In this document: positions 45,404 through 55,224 of the stretch, piece by piece
Position numbering within the stretch: the stretch's first letter is position 1
Layout of the letters: every line of letters starts with the position of its first letter
From: Synechococcus sp. WH 8016
GTDB lineage: Bacteria; Cyanobacteriota; Cyanobacteriia; PCC-6307; Cyanobiaceae
Length of the DNA: 64,000 bases
Direction: 5' to 3'
Assembly: GCF_000230675.1 (NCBI RefSeq)
Contig: NZ_AGIK01000001.1
Span: 1,178,001-1,242,000 of the forward strand
Notes under the pieces: generated by a model
Told to the model about the DNA's origin: nothing
The model's database searches: none
The model's input: the letters and a program-made list of their open reading frames with translations, nothing else
Position numbers and translations under genes: made by a program

Positions 45404-46651
45404 TCAAGGGACCAATCGCCTAAATGTCTTTTTGCCTAGCTGAAGAACCTTCCCTTCCAATTCGGATACTGAAGCAAATTCTTGATTGGGGTCGGTGATT
45501 TTCTCTCCCTCAAGGCGTGCGGCTCCCCCTTTGATTTGCCGGCGCGCCTCACTACTGCTGGCACAGATCCCCACCGCACTGAGCAGATAGAACGCCTTGG
45601 CCGGAAAATTCACTGCAGAAAGTGATGCCTCTGGCACATCCGCCGCTGCTGCACCCGATCCAGCCACCAACGTGGCAGCATCCGCCTGAGCTTTTTGGGC
45701 CACCTCCATGCCATAGCGGCTTGCCGTCACCGCCAAAGCCATGGCTTTTTGCTTTTCACGGGGATTCTCCGGCAAGGCTTCATCGGCCAGATCGGTGAGC
45801 AACATCAGATAGTCGTGAATGGCCGCATCACCAACTTTCTCGAGCTTGGAGTACATCGACAGCGGATCATCTTCCAAGCCCACCGTGTTGCCAAGGCTCT
45901 TACTCATCTTCTGAACGCCATCAAGACCAACAAGGATGGGTAAGAGCAAGCCGAACTGCGTTCGTTGGCCGAAGTGACGCTGCAAGTCACGCCCCATCGC
46001 CACATTGAATTTCTGATCCGTCCCCCCCAGCTCCACATCAGCATCCACAGCCACAGAGTCATACCCCTGAAGCAAGGGATAGAGGAACTCATGCAGAGCG
46101 ATTGGGGTACCGCTCCCATAACGCTTGGCAAAATCATCCTTGGCCAACATTTGACCCACGGTGGCCGTTCCCAGCAAGCCAATCACCTGAGACAAGTCCA
46201 GGCCCTCAAGCCATTCGCTGTTGCGTCGCACCTCCAGGCGTCCTGGAGTTTCAAAATCAAGCAGGGCCCGTTCCTTGGGTTGTCCTTGCCCTAGCTGGCG
46301 CAGATAGGTCGTCGCATTGGCCTCGACCTGCTCCGTTGTGAGCTGAACGCGTGTAGCACTCTTGCCCGTTGGATCACCGATCCGAGCGGTGAAATCACCA
46401 ATAATCAAGACGGCTGTATGCCCCGCATCCTGAAAAGCACGCAGCTTGCGAAACAAAATGCTGTGGCCGAGGTGAATATCGCTTCCTGTTGGGTCAATGC
46501 CCAACTTCACCCGAAGTGGACGGCCATCCTTGGCAGCCGCGGCCAAGCGCGCAGCTAACGCCTGATCCCCATCATCAGGATTCCCGTCCGGAAATAAATC
46601 GGCCATCCCCCGCGCCAACCAGTTCGGAAGTGAATTGCGGTTGACTGTCAT
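45404..46651 (-). CDS. tyrS: Tyrosine--tRNA ligase
   Basis: The 415-residue class I synthetase has [20 protein letters not shown] (HIGH as HLGH), [20 protein letters not shown] (KMSKS) and a C-terminal S4 RNA-binding domain ([20 protein letters not shown]). The ATG 46651 leader [16 protein letters not shown] is typical of the TyrZ-like group. Good length match. It precedes the exported-protein gene by 40 bp. Confidence 0.97.
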   Translation of the reverse strand: MTVNRNSLPNWLARGMADLFPDGNPDDGDQALAARLAAAAKDGRPLRVKLGIDPTGSDIHLGHSILFRKLRAFQDAGHTAVLIIGDFTARIGDPTGKSATRVQLTTEQVEANATTYLRQLGQGQPKERALLDFETPGRLEVRRNSEWLEGLDLSQVIGLLGTATVGQMLAKDDFAKRYGSGTPIALHEFLYPLLQGYDSVAVDADVELGGTDQKFNVAMGRDLQRHFGQRTQFGLLLPILVGLDGVQKMSKSLGNTVGLEDDPLSMYSKLEKVGDAAIHDYLMLLTDLADEALPENPREKQKAMALAVTASRYGMEVAQKAQADAATLVAGSGAAAADVPEASLSAVNFPAKAFYLLSAVGICASSSEARRQIKGGAARLEGEKITDPNQEFASVSELEGKVLQLGKKTFRRLVP

Positions 46652-46687
46652 CGAAGGAGGACTTGGCTGTGCGACGGATCGTACGGC

Positions 46688-47017
46688 TCACTGACCTTCC
46701 GATTGCTCGAGCTGACTCTTCATCCGCTCCAAGGTTTGATTCATCTGTTCGAACATTTGCTCAGGCGTGATCCCAAACTGCCCAAGCTGCGTTCGCAACT
46801 GTTCGACCGTGAGCTTGGCTTGAAAGTCTTCTGAGAGCTCAAAGCGTTTCATAAAAACGCGGTAACGCTCCATCAGGTCTTCCATCGTGTCGATGAACTT
46901 CTTCTTCCCTTCTCGGTCGAACTTTCCATAATCCGACCCGAGCTGCATCAACTGTTGGTAATCGCCAAAAAGATGCTTGGCCTCCTCCTGCACGATTTCG
47001 GAATCGAAGAAGGCCAT
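46688..47017 (-). CDS. DUF1825 family protein
   Basis: A 109-residue helical protein: MAFFDSEIVQEEAKHLFGDY, FDREGKKKFIDTMEDLMERY, FELSEDFQAKLTVEQLRTQL, then a Gln-rich C-terminus. The family occurs across cyanobacteria with no assigned function. ATG 47017 gives the family start. It is divergent from the LuxR-type gene and lies 36 bp upstream of tyrS. Confidence 0.85.
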   Translation of the reverse strand: MAFFDSEIVQEEAKHLFGDYQQLMQLGSDYGKFDREGKKKFIDTMEDLMERYRVFMKRFELSEDFQAKLTVEQLRTQLGQFGITPEQMFEQMNQTLERMKSQLEQSEGQ

Positions 47018-47123
47018 GGTCCTGAGAAAGAGTCGTTCATATTTTGAACAATTCACGCAATCCCTCACAGTGCGGATCCACGCCCCCTCACCAAAGCCAA
47101 CATGTGGAGAGTTTCAAAACGGC

Positions 47124-47852
47124 TTGGATCTCACCTCCCAGATCCCCAGACTTCAGACACGCAGCAAGCAGGGTCACAGTCTTCTGCGCGGAAGTCGCAC
47201 AGCGATTGCCAGTGCTGATCAGGTGTTAATGGCCAGCTGGATGGGCTGGTTTCAGGACTTAGGGCAGCTCGTTGCTGCCGCCACGACTGAAGAAGAATGT
47301 CTTCAGAGGTTGCAAACAACGGATGCCAACCTCTTGATCTGTACGGACCAGCTTGAGGGTGGCAATGGCCCGAGCCTCGTTCGGCGCGCCAAGCAGAACA
47401 ATCCCAGCTTGAAAGCGTTGCTGCTTGTTCAGCGTCCAATTCTGCGCACCATCCTCCAGGCGATCGACGCACCCTGCGATGGATTGTGCTCCCATCAAAA
47501 TGTCGGGATGGGAGGCGTCACAGCTGCGCTGACCGCCATGGAATCCGATGGCACGTATCACGATGCCGTGATCGCCGACGTTCTCCGGCACGGTCGACTG
47601 GGACGCACCGCCTCCGGCGCCATTCCTCCCGAACTGAGCCTGAAGGAAGAGGACGTGCTGCGTGGACTTTGCAAAGGAATGAGCAATCAGGACATCGCAG
47701 ACAGCCTTGTCGTCTCCATCGACACCGTGAAATCCCACATCGGCAGCCTGCTGCGCAAACTGCAGGCCAACAATCGCACCCATGCCGTGGTGGTGGCTTT
47801 TCAACAGGGACTGATCGAAATCCCAACCCAGCCTCCACGCTGGAACCCCTAA
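47124..47852 (+). CDS. LuxR/NarL-type response regulator with degenerate receiver
   Basis: C-terminal GerE helix-turn-helix is clear: ELSLKEEDVLRGLCKGMSNQ, DIADSLVVSIDTVKSHIGSL, LRKLQANNRTHAVV. The N-terminal half has the receiver fold (GSRTAIASADQVLMASWMGW) but the phosphoacceptor region reads LLICTDQLEGGNG rather than LLDxxMPxxxG, so phosphorylation is doubtful. The start is unresolved: TTG 47124 was used, with GTG 47070 and GTG 47223 as alternatives, and the frame is open to 46977. DNA-binding target unknown. Confidence 0.78.
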   Translation: MDLTSQIPRLQTRSKQGHSLLRGSRTAIASADQVLMASWMGWFQDLGQLVAAATTEEECLQRLQTTDANLLICTDQLEGGNGPSLVRRAKQNNPSLKALLLVQRPILRTILQAIDAPCDGLCSHQNVGMGGVTAALTAMESDGTYHDAVIADVLRHGRLGRTASGAIPPELSLKEEDVLRGLCKGMSNQDIADSLVVSIDTVKSHIGSLLRKLQANNRTHAVVVAFQQGLIEIPTQPPRWNP

Positions 47853-47906
47853 CACCTGAGGCTTGGGCTCGGTATCGTCCTGGCCAAGAAGCAAGTTCCC
47901 GAATCA

Positions 47907-48494
47907 ATGGCGCGCCAGCACTGGCTTGACCCCCTGGCTCGCAAGCTCTTGCAGGCCACCGGCGATCTACCTCCAGATCCTGTCCAAGCAAAACAACCAG
48001 CGAAACAAAAGCTGAGCGCTCCTCCTACCCCAGCAGAAACCTGGAGCCTGGATGTCAACAGGGCAACCCCTGAGCAATGGCAAAAACTGCCCGGTTGCAG
48101 TGAGGCGATGGTCGACGTCTTAATGCGACTCCAACGGGGTGGGGTGCAGTTCACCCAGCTGGATGATCTCGTTCTTCTGCTGAACCTTCCTCATGATCTG
48201 GTGGAGCGCTGGACACCCCACCTGGTGTTCCGCTGGCATGGGGATGCTCCCGTGCTGCCTGAACAGCCCCCCCTGGATCTCAATGCCGCTGCCCCCACCT
48301 TGTTGGAGCAGACGCTCAACTGGCCAAAACCCCGACTCCAACGTCTGATCCAGGAGAGGCGGCTTAAGCCGTTTGAACATCTCGCCGATCTCCAGGAACG
48401 CGTGTGTTTACCCCCTGATGCTGTGGAACAGCTGATTGGTCGCGTGAGTTTTGGGGCGCGGCCATCCGGCCCCAGCCTTCCTCCAAGGGGCTAA
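47907..48494 (+). CDS. Helix-hairpin-helix (ComEA-like) protein
   Basis: A 195-residue protein with two ComEA-type repeats: SLDVNRATPEQWQKLPGCSE and PLDLNAAAPTLLEQTLNWPK, each followed by a helix pair (RLQRLIQERRLKPFEHLADL). No signal peptide or membrane helix is present, unlike competence ComEA, so a cytoplasmic nucleic-acid-binding role is more likely. The next gene, 4 bp after, encodes a GIY-YIG protein; the pair may act together on nucleic acid. Confidence 0.75.
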   Translation: MARQHWLDPLARKLLQATGDLPPDPVQAKQPAKQKLSAPPTPAETWSLDVNRATPEQWQKLPGCSEAMVDVLMRLQRGGVQFTQLDDLVLLLNLPHDLVERWTPHLVFRWHGDAPVLPEQPPLDLNAAAPTLLEQTLNWPKPRLQRLIQERRLKPFEHLADLQERVCLPPDAVEQLIGRVSFGARPSGPSLPPRG

Positions 48495-48498
48495 ACCC

Positions 48499-49113
48499 AT
48501 GGGCACTCCACCTGGGCAGGGCAACCTTTTCGAGCAGCCATTAGCAGAATCCAGTGGACTGATCGATCCGTCCCTGCCCCTGAGTGCGGAGCTGTTGCGG
48601 GGTTGGCAAGAGCGCATCCATCAGTTCCAGGCACCTCTGTTCGCACCACCATTGGAGTCTGAGGCCGGGCATCGAGATGAACCAACTGGACAACAACAAC
48701 TGTTTGCCAGCGACAACACCAATCCGCTGAGCAATTTCCAGCCTCTTCAGCTCAGGCCCTTAGCGTTGAGCTTCTGGCGTTGGCCCAACAGTCGCCATCA
48801 AGGGGCGGCCATCTATCTCGTGATGGATCGCCCGAAAGAACTCGACCATCCCATCCTTCTCTACATCGGAGAAACCAAGGCGGCTGATCGTCGCTGGAAG
48901 GGCGAGCACGACTGCAAGGCCTACTTGGCGAGTTACCAAGAGGCCTGCATGGGCACGGGCTTGTGCTGCAGCACAAGCATTCGTTTTTGGGCCGATGTTC
49001 CCCAGGACACCCGTTCACGACGACGCCTGGAACAAACCTTGATTCGCCTCTGGCAACCGCCCTTCAACAAGGAAACCCGTGCGCGTTGGTCCACACCGTT
49101 CCATGCCGATTAA
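48499..49113 (+). CDS. GIY-YIG domain protein
   Basis: A 204-residue protein. The middle contains the nuclease-fold signature GAAIYLVMDRPKELDHPILL, then YIGETKAADRRWKGEHDCKA, with a catalytic-type Arg, His and a later Glu (QTLIRLWQPPFNKETRA with Asn). The N-terminal 80 residues are Pro/Gln-rich. Lengths and motif order fit small stand-alone GIY-YIG proteins; activity not assured. ATG 48499 fits best; 16 more codons are open upstream. It follows the HhH gene by 4 bp. Confidence 0.8.
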   Translation: MGTPPGQGNLFEQPLAESSGLIDPSLPLSAELLRGWQERIHQFQAPLFAPPLESEAGHRDEPTGQQQLFASDNTNPLSNFQPLQLRPLALSFWRWPNSRHQGAAIYLVMDRPKELDHPILLYIGETKAADRRWKGEHDCKAYLASYQEACMGTGLCCSTSIRFWADVPQDTRSRRRLEQTLIRLWQPPFNKETRARWSTPFHAD

Positions 49114-49150
49114 GGGTGCCCCGTAGCATCGACTCACGCGCCCAATCTCC

Positions 49151-50641
49151 ATGCAGATCTCCCTCTCTTCGGCCCAGCCACAGGCCTGGTCGGGAACCGT
49201 CTTGGCCCTAGGCATTGCAGAGGGGGATCCCAATGGCTGGATCCCAGCGATGGAGGAACGCTTTTCCATCTCCCTGGGCGACTGGTTGGAACAACGCAAG
49301 TTCCAAGGAAAAAGCGGAGAGCAGGCGAGCCTTCAACTCCTCAACCCCAACTGCTCATCCCTCGTGCTGATCGGCATGGGCCCTCTTGAAGCACTTGATG
49401 TCAATAGCTTTCGGAAGGCTGGAGCTGCTGCGGCACGGGCGAGCAAGGAGCAAGCAGGCAGCCTCGGATTGCTCTTGCCATGGAACGCCGTGAATCCTGC
49501 AGACGCAGTCAGCGTTGCAGCGCAAGCGGTCAGGCTTGCTCTCTACAGCGATCAACGCTTCCGCAGCAAACCCGAGCCCAGCATCCACCCCGAGCGTCTG
49601 GAACTGCTTGGCCCTCTCCCCAACACGCTCAGCAGTGCCCTCGAAGCGGTGCATCCCATTTGCGCGGGGGTCGAGCTCGCACGAGAACTGGTTGCGGCGC
49701 CTCCGAACAGCGTCACCCCATCCGCCCTTGCGGACAGCGCCGCTCAGCTGGCGCATGAGCATGGCTTGGACTTGAAGGTGCTCGAGCGCAGCGACTGTGA
49801 AGCCAGGGGAATGGGGTCATTCCTTTCCGTCTGTCAAGGCTCAGATATGGATCCCAAGTTCATCCATCTCACCTACCGCCCCTCAGGTCCGGCCACAAGA
49901 CGGGTGGTCTTGGTGGGCAAGGGACTCACGTTTGATTCCGGCGGTTACAACCTGAAAGTGGGTGCTGCTCAGATCGACATGATGAAATTCGATATGGGAG
50001 GCAGTGCAGCCGTTCTTGGCGCGATGCGCTCGATCGCTGAGCTCCGCCCCGAGGGGGTGGAAGTGCACATGCTGGTGGCGTCATGCGAAAACATGATCAA
50101 CGGATCTGCCGTGCACCCCGGTGACATCGTCACCGCGTCCAATGGCACCACGATTGAAATCAACAACACGGATGCGGAAGGCCGGCTCACCCTCGCGGAT
50201 GCCTTGGTTTATGCATCCGAGCTCGAACCCGATGCCATCGTTGACCTGGCCACATTGACCGGAGCCTGCGTGATTGCCCTTGGCGACGAGATTGCCGGGC
50301 TTTGGACTGGAGACGATGCGCTTGCCCACGCCTTAGAGGGAGCAGCAAAGGATGCAGGGGAAGGGATCTGGCGCATGCCGATGCACCAGGACTATCGAAA
50401 AGGACTGAAATCACTGCTTGCGGACCTGAAAAACACAGGTCCTCGCCCAGGAGGCTCAATCACAGCCGCTTTGTTCCTCAAGGAATTTGTCCAAAGCTCC
50501 ATCCCATGGGCCCACATCGACATCGCCGGCACGGTGTGGAGCGATAAAGGAAGAGGAATGGATCCTGCTGGAGCCACAGGCTATGGAGTCCGCACCTTGG
50601 TGAATTGGGTGTGTGCTCAAACCCAGCAAGCCGAGGCTTAA
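49151..50641 (+). CDS. pepA: Leucyl aminopeptidase, M17 family
   Basis: Cytosolic hexameric zinc/manganese exopeptidase. The 496-residue protein has LVGKGLTFDSGGYNLKVGAA (Lys and Asp ligands), MGGSAAVLGAMRSIAELRP, EINNTDAEGRLTLADALVYA (the NTDAEGRL signature) and ATLTGACVIALGDEIAGLW. Length is standard. The downstream small membrane gene begins 33 bp after the stop. Confidence 0.97.
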   Translation: MQISLSSAQPQAWSGTVLALGIAEGDPNGWIPAMEERFSISLGDWLEQRKFQGKSGEQASLQLLNPNCSSLVLIGMGPLEALDVNSFRKAGAAAARASKEQAGSLGLLLPWNAVNPADAVSVAAQAVRLALYSDQRFRSKPEPSIHPERLELLGPLPNTLSSALEAVHPICAGVELARELVAAPPNSVTPSALADSAAQLAHEHGLDLKVLERSDCEARGMGSFLSVCQGSDMDPKFIHLTYRPSGPATRRVVLVGKGLTFDSGGYNLKVGAAQIDMMKFDMGGSAAVLGAMRSIAELRPEGVEVHMLVASCENMINGSAVHPGDIVTASNGTTIEINNTDAEGRLTLADALVYASELEPDAIVDLATLTGACVIALGDEIAGLWTGDDALAHALEGAAKDAGEGIWRMPMHQDYRKGLKSLLADLKNTGPRPGGSITAALFLKEFVQSSIPWAHIDIAGTVWSDKGRGMDPAGATGYGVRTLVNWVCAQTQQAEA

Positions 50642-50673
50642 ATTTTCCCAAGACTGTGAACCCACAAAAACAA

Positions 50674-50910
50674 ATGGCTTCCAGACCCTTGCGCTGGTAC
50701 GTGCGAGCTCAACTTGGAGTTCTGCTTTTACCTGCAGGTCTCTGCCTGTTCGGGGAAGCGATCAGTCGAAGGATTATTCAGCTACTAGGACAGGACCGTG
50801 GCCCTTGGTTTTGGTATGGAACGCTGAGCCTGATCTGCATCAATGCAGGAATCGGCTTAATGATTGAAAGCGGTCTTCTCAGCGGTTATCCAGGCCGACG
50901 AGCCGATTAG
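50674..50910 (+). CDS. Small two-helix membrane protein, conserved
   Basis: A 78-residue protein beginning MASRPLRWYVRAQLGVLLLP, then LCLFGEAISRRIIQL and GTLSLICINAGIGLMIESGL: two hydrophobic segments joined by a charged loop. I recognise the type as a cyanobacterial conserved unknown. A GTG at 50656 is a possible alternative start. Its end overlaps the convergent 57-residue gene by 4 bp. Confidence 0.7.
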   Translation: MASRPLRWYVRAQLGVLLLPAGLCLFGEAISRRIIQLLGQDRGPWFWYGTLSLICINAGIGLMIESGLLSGYPGRRAD

Positions 50911-51080
50911 GACGCAACCGCAGTCATCGCACGTGGGCACTCAAGGGCATGAATTTGCCAACGCGCCCGCTCAGAACACGTCGCAAGTACACGATCCAAA
51001 TCATCCGAAGCCTGCTTCGTCGACGGATAAGGACCAACGTGACGCGTCACTAGACCATCCTTGATCGTCAGCAGATACAT
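50907..51080 (-). CDS. 57-residue conserved hypothetical protein
   Basis: Starts MYLLTIKDGLVTRHVGPYPS and continues TKQASDDLDRVLATCSERAR, a small alpha/beta protein with two cysteines. ATG 51080 replaces an open stretch upstream. It looks like a conserved cyanobacterial small protein; function unknown. It lies 142 bp after the msrA end. Confidence 0.6.
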   Translation of the reverse strand: MYLLTIKDGLVTRHVGPYPSTKQASDDLDRVLATCSERARWQIHALECPRAMTAVAS

Positions 51081-51221
51081 ACAGCCCCTCCACAAATCTT
51101 GGGCCAATGGTAAGGACAAAGTCTTAAGGCGTCGAGAGGGGATAACCCGCATCTTCACTGAGAAATGCCTGAATGGAACCAAGGCCCGAATTACAGATTT
51201 TCTTCGGTTTTTAAAAAGTGG

Positions 51222-51854
51222 TTATTGGGAGCTGGGGCTCGCCCATGCTGCTCCCGTCCTTGCACGTTCGCCCCATACGGCATCAAGACGGCGATCACGC
51301 CCACAACTGAAACGGTAATAGCGATAACGAAGCTCGTTATTATTGGCATAATTTTGATGATAATCCTCAGCAGACCAGAACTGAACTGCATCACGAATCT
51401 GCACTTTAATCTTAGATTTAGACACCCCTAATTCACTGGCAGCAGAAGCAGCACTCGCTTGCGCAACCACAGCCTGATTCTCTCCAGCGGTGAAAATAAC
51501 TGGCCGATAAGAGTCTCCTCGATCACAAAACTGGCCTTGTCCATCAAGCGGGTCAACATTGCGCCAGTAATGCTGCAAAAGAGTGGCATAACTGATTTTA
51601 TCGGAATCAAATCGCACCCGCACAACCTCTTGGTGTCCACTTTTTTCACCACTCACTTGTTGATACGTGGGGTTATCCACATGGCCGCCGCTATAACCAC
51701 TTTCGGCAGAAATCACACCTTCCAAATCCTCTAAATCATGTTCAAGGCACCAAAAACAGCCGCCAGCTAGAACCGCATCCTGGACAGCTGCCAGGGCTGA
51801 CATTGGGTTCAAAAACAGGATGCTGGCCAAAACCAGCGGGATCAACGCACGCAT
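51222..51854 (-). CDS. msrA: Peptide methionine-S-sulfoxide reductase MsrA, exported form
   Basis: Reduces the S-epimer of methionine sulfoxide. The 210-residue protein has a signal peptide (MRALIPLVLASILFLNPMSA, cleavage near ALA/A) and then AGGCFWCLEHDLEDLEGVIS with the catalytic Cys in GCFWC, GYSGGHVDNPTYQQVSGEKS and HYWRNVDPLDGQGQFCDRGD. Export implies action in the periplasm or lumen. ATG 51854 begins the signal peptide. The stop is 141 bp from the next gene. It follows lpxB by 13 bp. Confidence 0.93.
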   Translation of the reverse strand: MRALIPLVLASILFLNPMSALAAVQDAVLAGGCFWCLEHDLEDLEGVISAESGYSGGHVDNPTYQQVSGEKSGHQEVVRVRFDSDKISYATLLQHYWRNVDPLDGQGQFCDRGDSYRPVIFTAGENQAVVAQASAASAASELGVSKSKIKVQIRDAVQFWSAEDYHQNYANNNELRYRYYRFSCGRDRRLDAVWGERARTGAAWASPSSQ

Positions 51855-51867
51855 ACAGTCAGGATGG

Positions 51868-53043
51868 CTATTGGATCTGGTCAAGAATGGCTTCAGCAGC
51901 ACGGTCGGTCACACCCGGTTCACCAAGGGTGTCACGCAAGCGCTGATACCCATCCAAAATCTTTTGGCGCTCCTCCTGGTGATCCAACAGCGGAATCGCC
52001 AAGGCCACAAGCTGATCGGCGTTGAAATCCTCCTGTAACAGCTCCGGAACCAAACGCTCCTTAAGCAGAAGGTTGACTGGCGAAATGTGATCCACGTGAA
52101 AACGCAGAATTCTCCGTGCCACCCAGGCCGTCACACGACTGACGCGATAGCCCACCACTTGCGGCACACCCTGAAGGGCTAATTCCAGATTCACCGTGCC
52201 CGATTTACCCAGTGCCAAGTCCGCAGCGGCAAACAGGTGGGGCTTCATGGCATCCGCCTGATCGGCGGGAATGACGGTCCCGCGAACTCCCGCTTGGTCT
52301 AGGGCCTGTTGCAAAGGCTCCTCAAAGCGCTCCAATCCCGCTGGGACCATCACATTCAACGATGGGTCACGGGCCTGAAGGGTGGCAGCAGCCTGCACCA
52401 ATTCAGGCATGAGGTAACGCAATTCCTGAGGCCGTGATGCAGGCATCAAGAGCAAGAGGGCTCCTTCCGAGGGCAAACCCAGCGCACGACGGGCAGCCTG
52501 GCGATCAGGCGAAACCGGAACCATGTCGAGAAGGGGGTGCCCGACCCAGGTCACCTCAGCGCCTCGACCGGCATAAAACTCGGCTTCTTCAGGGAAAATC
52601 GCCAGGATGCGATCTGTGAACTGCAGCAAACTTTTGGTGCCTCCCTCCCCAATGCGCCAAGCCCATTCCTGGGGAGCGATGTAATAGGTGATTGGTACAT
52701 CCGGCAGACGGTCTCTGAGGCTGTGGCCTAAGCGCACATTGGCGCCCATGTAGTCGATCAACACCACCCCATCGGGTGGACGTTCTTGCAACACCCGATC
52801 CACCCTGGCTTGCAATCGAATCGTTGGCACGACCAAAGGCAGGGCTTCCCATAAACCGATCGCTCCCATCGGAGAGGTATCGGCCAGCAACTCAGCTCCA
52901 GCTGCCTGCATCCGTTCACCGCCCAGCGCGAGGACTTCTAAATAGAGTCCACGACGTTCAGCGACGCGCCAAAGGGCCTGAATCAGCAAGCTTCCCTGCA
53001 AATCTCCTGACACCTCGCCGGTGCTGATGAGCAGACGCACCAT
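51868..53043 (-). CDS. lpxB: Lipid-A-disaccharide synthase
   Basis: Condenses 2,3-diacylglucosamine-1-P with UDP-diacyl-GlcN in lipid A synthesis, at the inner membrane. The 391-residue GT-B protein begins [20 protein letters not shown] (the GEASGD motif), with [26 protein letters not shown] and [20 protein letters not shown]. Its ATG shares a base with the lpxA stop. Last gene of the bamA-lpxC-fabZ-lpxA-lpxB run. Confidence 0.97.
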   Translation of the reverse strand: MVRLLISTGEVSGDLQGSLLIQALWRVAERRGLYLEVLALGGERMQAAGAELLADTSPMGAIGLWEALPLVVPTIRLQARVDRVLQERPPDGVVLIDYMGANVRLGHSLRDRLPDVPITYYIAPQEWAWRIGEGGTKSLLQFTDRILAIFPEEAEFYAGRGAEVTWVGHPLLDMVPVSPDRQAARRALGLPSEGALLLLMPASRPQELRYLMPELVQAAATLQARDPSLNVMVPAGLERFEEPLQQALDQAGVRGTVIPADQADAMKPHLFAAADLALGKSGTVNLELALQGVPQVVGYRVSRVTAWVARRILRFHVDHISPVNLLLKERLVPELLQEDFNADQLVALAIPLLDHQEERQKILDGYQRLRDTLGEPGVTDRAAEAILDQIQ

Positions 53044-53894
53044 CAGCGACTCGATGGAGGAGGCATGGGGCCCCGTCGACCTGTCGACAAGGAACCCTCC
53101 AAAAACGTACAGAGATGATTTGCGGCAGGCAGCAAAGCCTGCTGCCTCGCAAGGTTTAAGCCATCGGAAATAACGTGGTCGGAGCGGTAGAGCAACGACC
53201 AGATCTCCTGAAGCTGTTTAAATTCCTGCCCCCCCTCGAGGCGGTGCAAGCCCTGGCGGCGCAAGCCCACACGATTGAGACCCCGAACTCTGCCTGGATG
53301 CCCTTCCACAAGACAGTAGGGAGGAACATCACGGTCCACACGGGTCATGCCACCAACCATGGCCATGCCGCCGATGTGCACAAATTGATGAATTCCTAAA
53401 CAACCACCGATTACAGCCCGATCTTCAATCAGCACGTGGCCTGCAACTTGGATGCCATTCGACATCACAATGTTATTTCCAAGCAAACAATTATGCCCAA
53501 GGTGGCAGTAAGCCATGAGCAAATTGTTGTCCCCAATTCGAGTCTGCTCCCCTTCATCGGTAGCACGATTAATCGTGACGCATTCACGAATGGTGTTGTG
53601 ATTACCAATGACAACCTCCGTCTGAGCGCCTTTGTATTTCAAATCCTGAGGTTCTTGACCTAAACAGGCACCCGGGTAAATGCGATTGTGAGCGCCAATG
53701 CGCAGAAGACCATCGAGCACGACGTTGGGACCGATCCAGGTATTCGCTCCGATGCTCACCTCAGGACCAATCACAGCTCCAGGACCGATCACCACACCAT
53801 TGGCGAGTTGCGCTCGGGAATCCACCACCGCCATCGGATGGACCTGAGCGGGGCGATCGTCCGTGATCACTGATGTGGAGAGCTCCTCACTCAT
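53043..53894 (-). CDS. lpxA: UDP-N-acetylglucosamine acyltransferase
   Basis: First step of lipid A synthesis: transfers a 3-hydroxyacyl chain from ACP to UDP-GlcNAc. The 283-residue protein has the left-handed beta helix of hexapeptide repeats ([20 protein letters not shown]), the catalytic His in [30 protein letters not shown] and a helical C-terminus. ATG 53894 is used; a TTG three codons upstream is also open. Its stop overlaps the lpxB start by one base; fabZ is 5 bp upstream. Confidence 0.96.
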   Translation of the reverse strand: MSEELSTSVITDDRPAQVHPMAVVDSRAQLANGVVIGPGAVIGPEVSIGANTWIGPNVVLDGLLRIGAHNRIYPGACLGQEPQDLKYKGAQTEVVIGNHNTIRECVTINRATDEGEQTRIGDNNLLMAYCHLGHNCLLGNNIVMSNGIQVAGHVLIEDRAVIGGCLGIHQFVHIGGMAMVGGMTRVDRDVPPYCLVEGHPGRVRGLNRVGLRRQGLHRLEGGQEFKQLQEIWSLLYRSDHVISDGLNLARQQALLPAANHLCTFLEGSLSTGRRGPMPPPSSR

Positions 53895-53899
53895 CACGA

Positions 53900-54364
53900 T
53901 CAATCCACCAGAGAAAACATCAGCTCACCGGAGCAGACAAGCTGTCCATCCACCGTGGCCTCCGCCTTTACTTTGCCAAAACGCTTTCGTTTAAGGCTGA
54001 GCAACTCGCAGGTAATCCTCAATTGATCTCCAGGAACCACCGGCCGACGAAAACGAACACCGTCAATTCCGGCGAATACGAACAAGCCCTGGGGGAGATC
54101 CGGCATCTGAGTCACGATCAATCCACCCACCTGAGCCATCGCTTCAACAATCAAAACCCCAGGCATCAAGGGACGACCAGGGAAATGCCCCTGGAAATGG
54201 GGCTCATTGATGGTGACGTTCTTGATCGCGACAGCGCGCTCACCTGGAACGTGCTCAAGCACCCGATCCACCAAGGCGAAGGGATAACGATGCGGCAGCA
54301 GACCCATGATCTGCTCAGCATTGAGCACGGCAGAAGGCGAGTCGGTAGAGGCAAGAACGGTCAA
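53900..54364 (-). CDS. fabZ: 3-hydroxyacyl-[acyl-carrier-protein] dehydratase FabZ
   Basis: Dehydrates 3-hydroxyacyl-ACP in fatty acid elongation and balances the pool used by LpxA. The 154-residue hot-dog protein has [20 protein letters not shown] (catalytic His in LPHRYPF), [20 protein letters not shown] (with the catalytic Glu) and [11 protein letters not shown]. The start is TTG 54364, as no ATG precedes the conserved part in frame; GTG 54328 is the alternative. Between lpxC and lpxA with very short gaps. Confidence 0.94.
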   Translation of the reverse strand: MTVLASTDSPSAVLNAEQIMGLLPHRYPFALVDRVLEHVPGERAVAIKNVTINEPHFQGHFPGRPLMPGVLIVEAMAQVGGLIVTQMPDLPQGLFVFAGIDGVRFRRPVVPGDQLRITCELLSLKRKRFGKVKAEATVDGQLVCSGELMFSLVD

Positions 54365-54369
54365 GTGGC

Positions 54370-55224
54370 TCAGCGTTGGGGAACGAGTTGATCGGCAAGT
54401 GCCGCGGCCAGATCAGTATGAAGGCCGTGGGATCCGCGATAGGCAAGCACCTGGGCTTGAGGGAAACCCACGAGAGCGAGATCTCCGATTAGATCCAAGA
54501 CCTTATGGCGCACTGGTTCATCTTGAAAACGCAGCGGCGGATTCACCCAGGAATCTCCATCACAAACGAGGGCGTTATCTAAAGCGCCTCCACGAATGAG
54601 ACCCGAGGCGCGAAGTTGCTCCACTTGCTCGCGAAAACCAAAGGTCCGAGCAGGCGCAATCTCTTCCACAAAGGTCTGAGGCGTGAGCTCGAGGGCCAAT
54701 TGCTGGCGACCAATCGCTTGTTGAGGGAAATCAATCACGCCAACCAGCGTGAAGCGATCAGCAGGCGTTGCAACGATGGCGCTGTTTCCGCGATAAAAGG
54801 CCAGCGGGGCAGAGAGCACCACCGGGGGACGACGTGGTGTCGACGCTGGAGTTAATCCGGCTTCTGCGATCGCTTCCACCCAGCCCAAAGCAGAACCATC
54901 GAGAAGCGGTATTTCCGTTCCTGATACCTGCAGCTCAACATGGGAAACGCCACAGCCAGCCAGAGCTGCGAGCAGATGTTCCACGGTGGAAAGCTGTCTG
55001 TCTCCAAAATCGAGGGTGGTGCACAGCTGGCTGTCGCGCACCTGTGAGGGATCTAAACGAACGGATTCTGAGGTTTGATCAAGCCAGCGCACATAGAAGC
55101 CTTCCTGCTCAGAAGGAACCAGGCTGACTTCACATTGCTGGCCACTGTGCAAACCAATCCCGGAGCGCGACACCCTTGATGCCAACGTCCAAGGCCCGTT
55201 GTAATCCGCAGGCCAAGACATCAT
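54370..55224 (-). CDS. lpxC: UDP-3-O-acyl-N-acetylglucosamine deacetylase
   Basis: Committed zinc-dependent step of lipid A synthesis. The 284-residue protein starts [20 protein letters not shown] and contains [20 protein letters not shown] (zinc His), [20 protein letters not shown] (zinc HKxxDxxGD) and [20 protein letters not shown] (catalytic His). ATG 55224 overlaps the bamA stop by one base; ATG 55221 follows immediately. Confidence 0.97.
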   Translation of the reverse strand: MMSWPADYNGPWTLASRVSRSGIGLHSGQQCEVSLVPSEQEGFYVRWLDQTSESVRLDPSQVRDSQLCTTLDFGDRQLSTVEHLLAALAGCGVSHVELQVSGTEIPLLDGSALGWVEAIAEAGLTPASTPRRPPVVLSAPLAFYRGNSAIVATPADRFTLVGVIDFPQQAIGRQQLALELTPQTFVEEIAPARTFGFREQVEQLRASGLIRGGALDNALVCDGDSWVNPPLRFQDEPVRHKVLDLIGDLALVGFPQAQVLAYRGSHGLHTDLAAALADQLVPQR

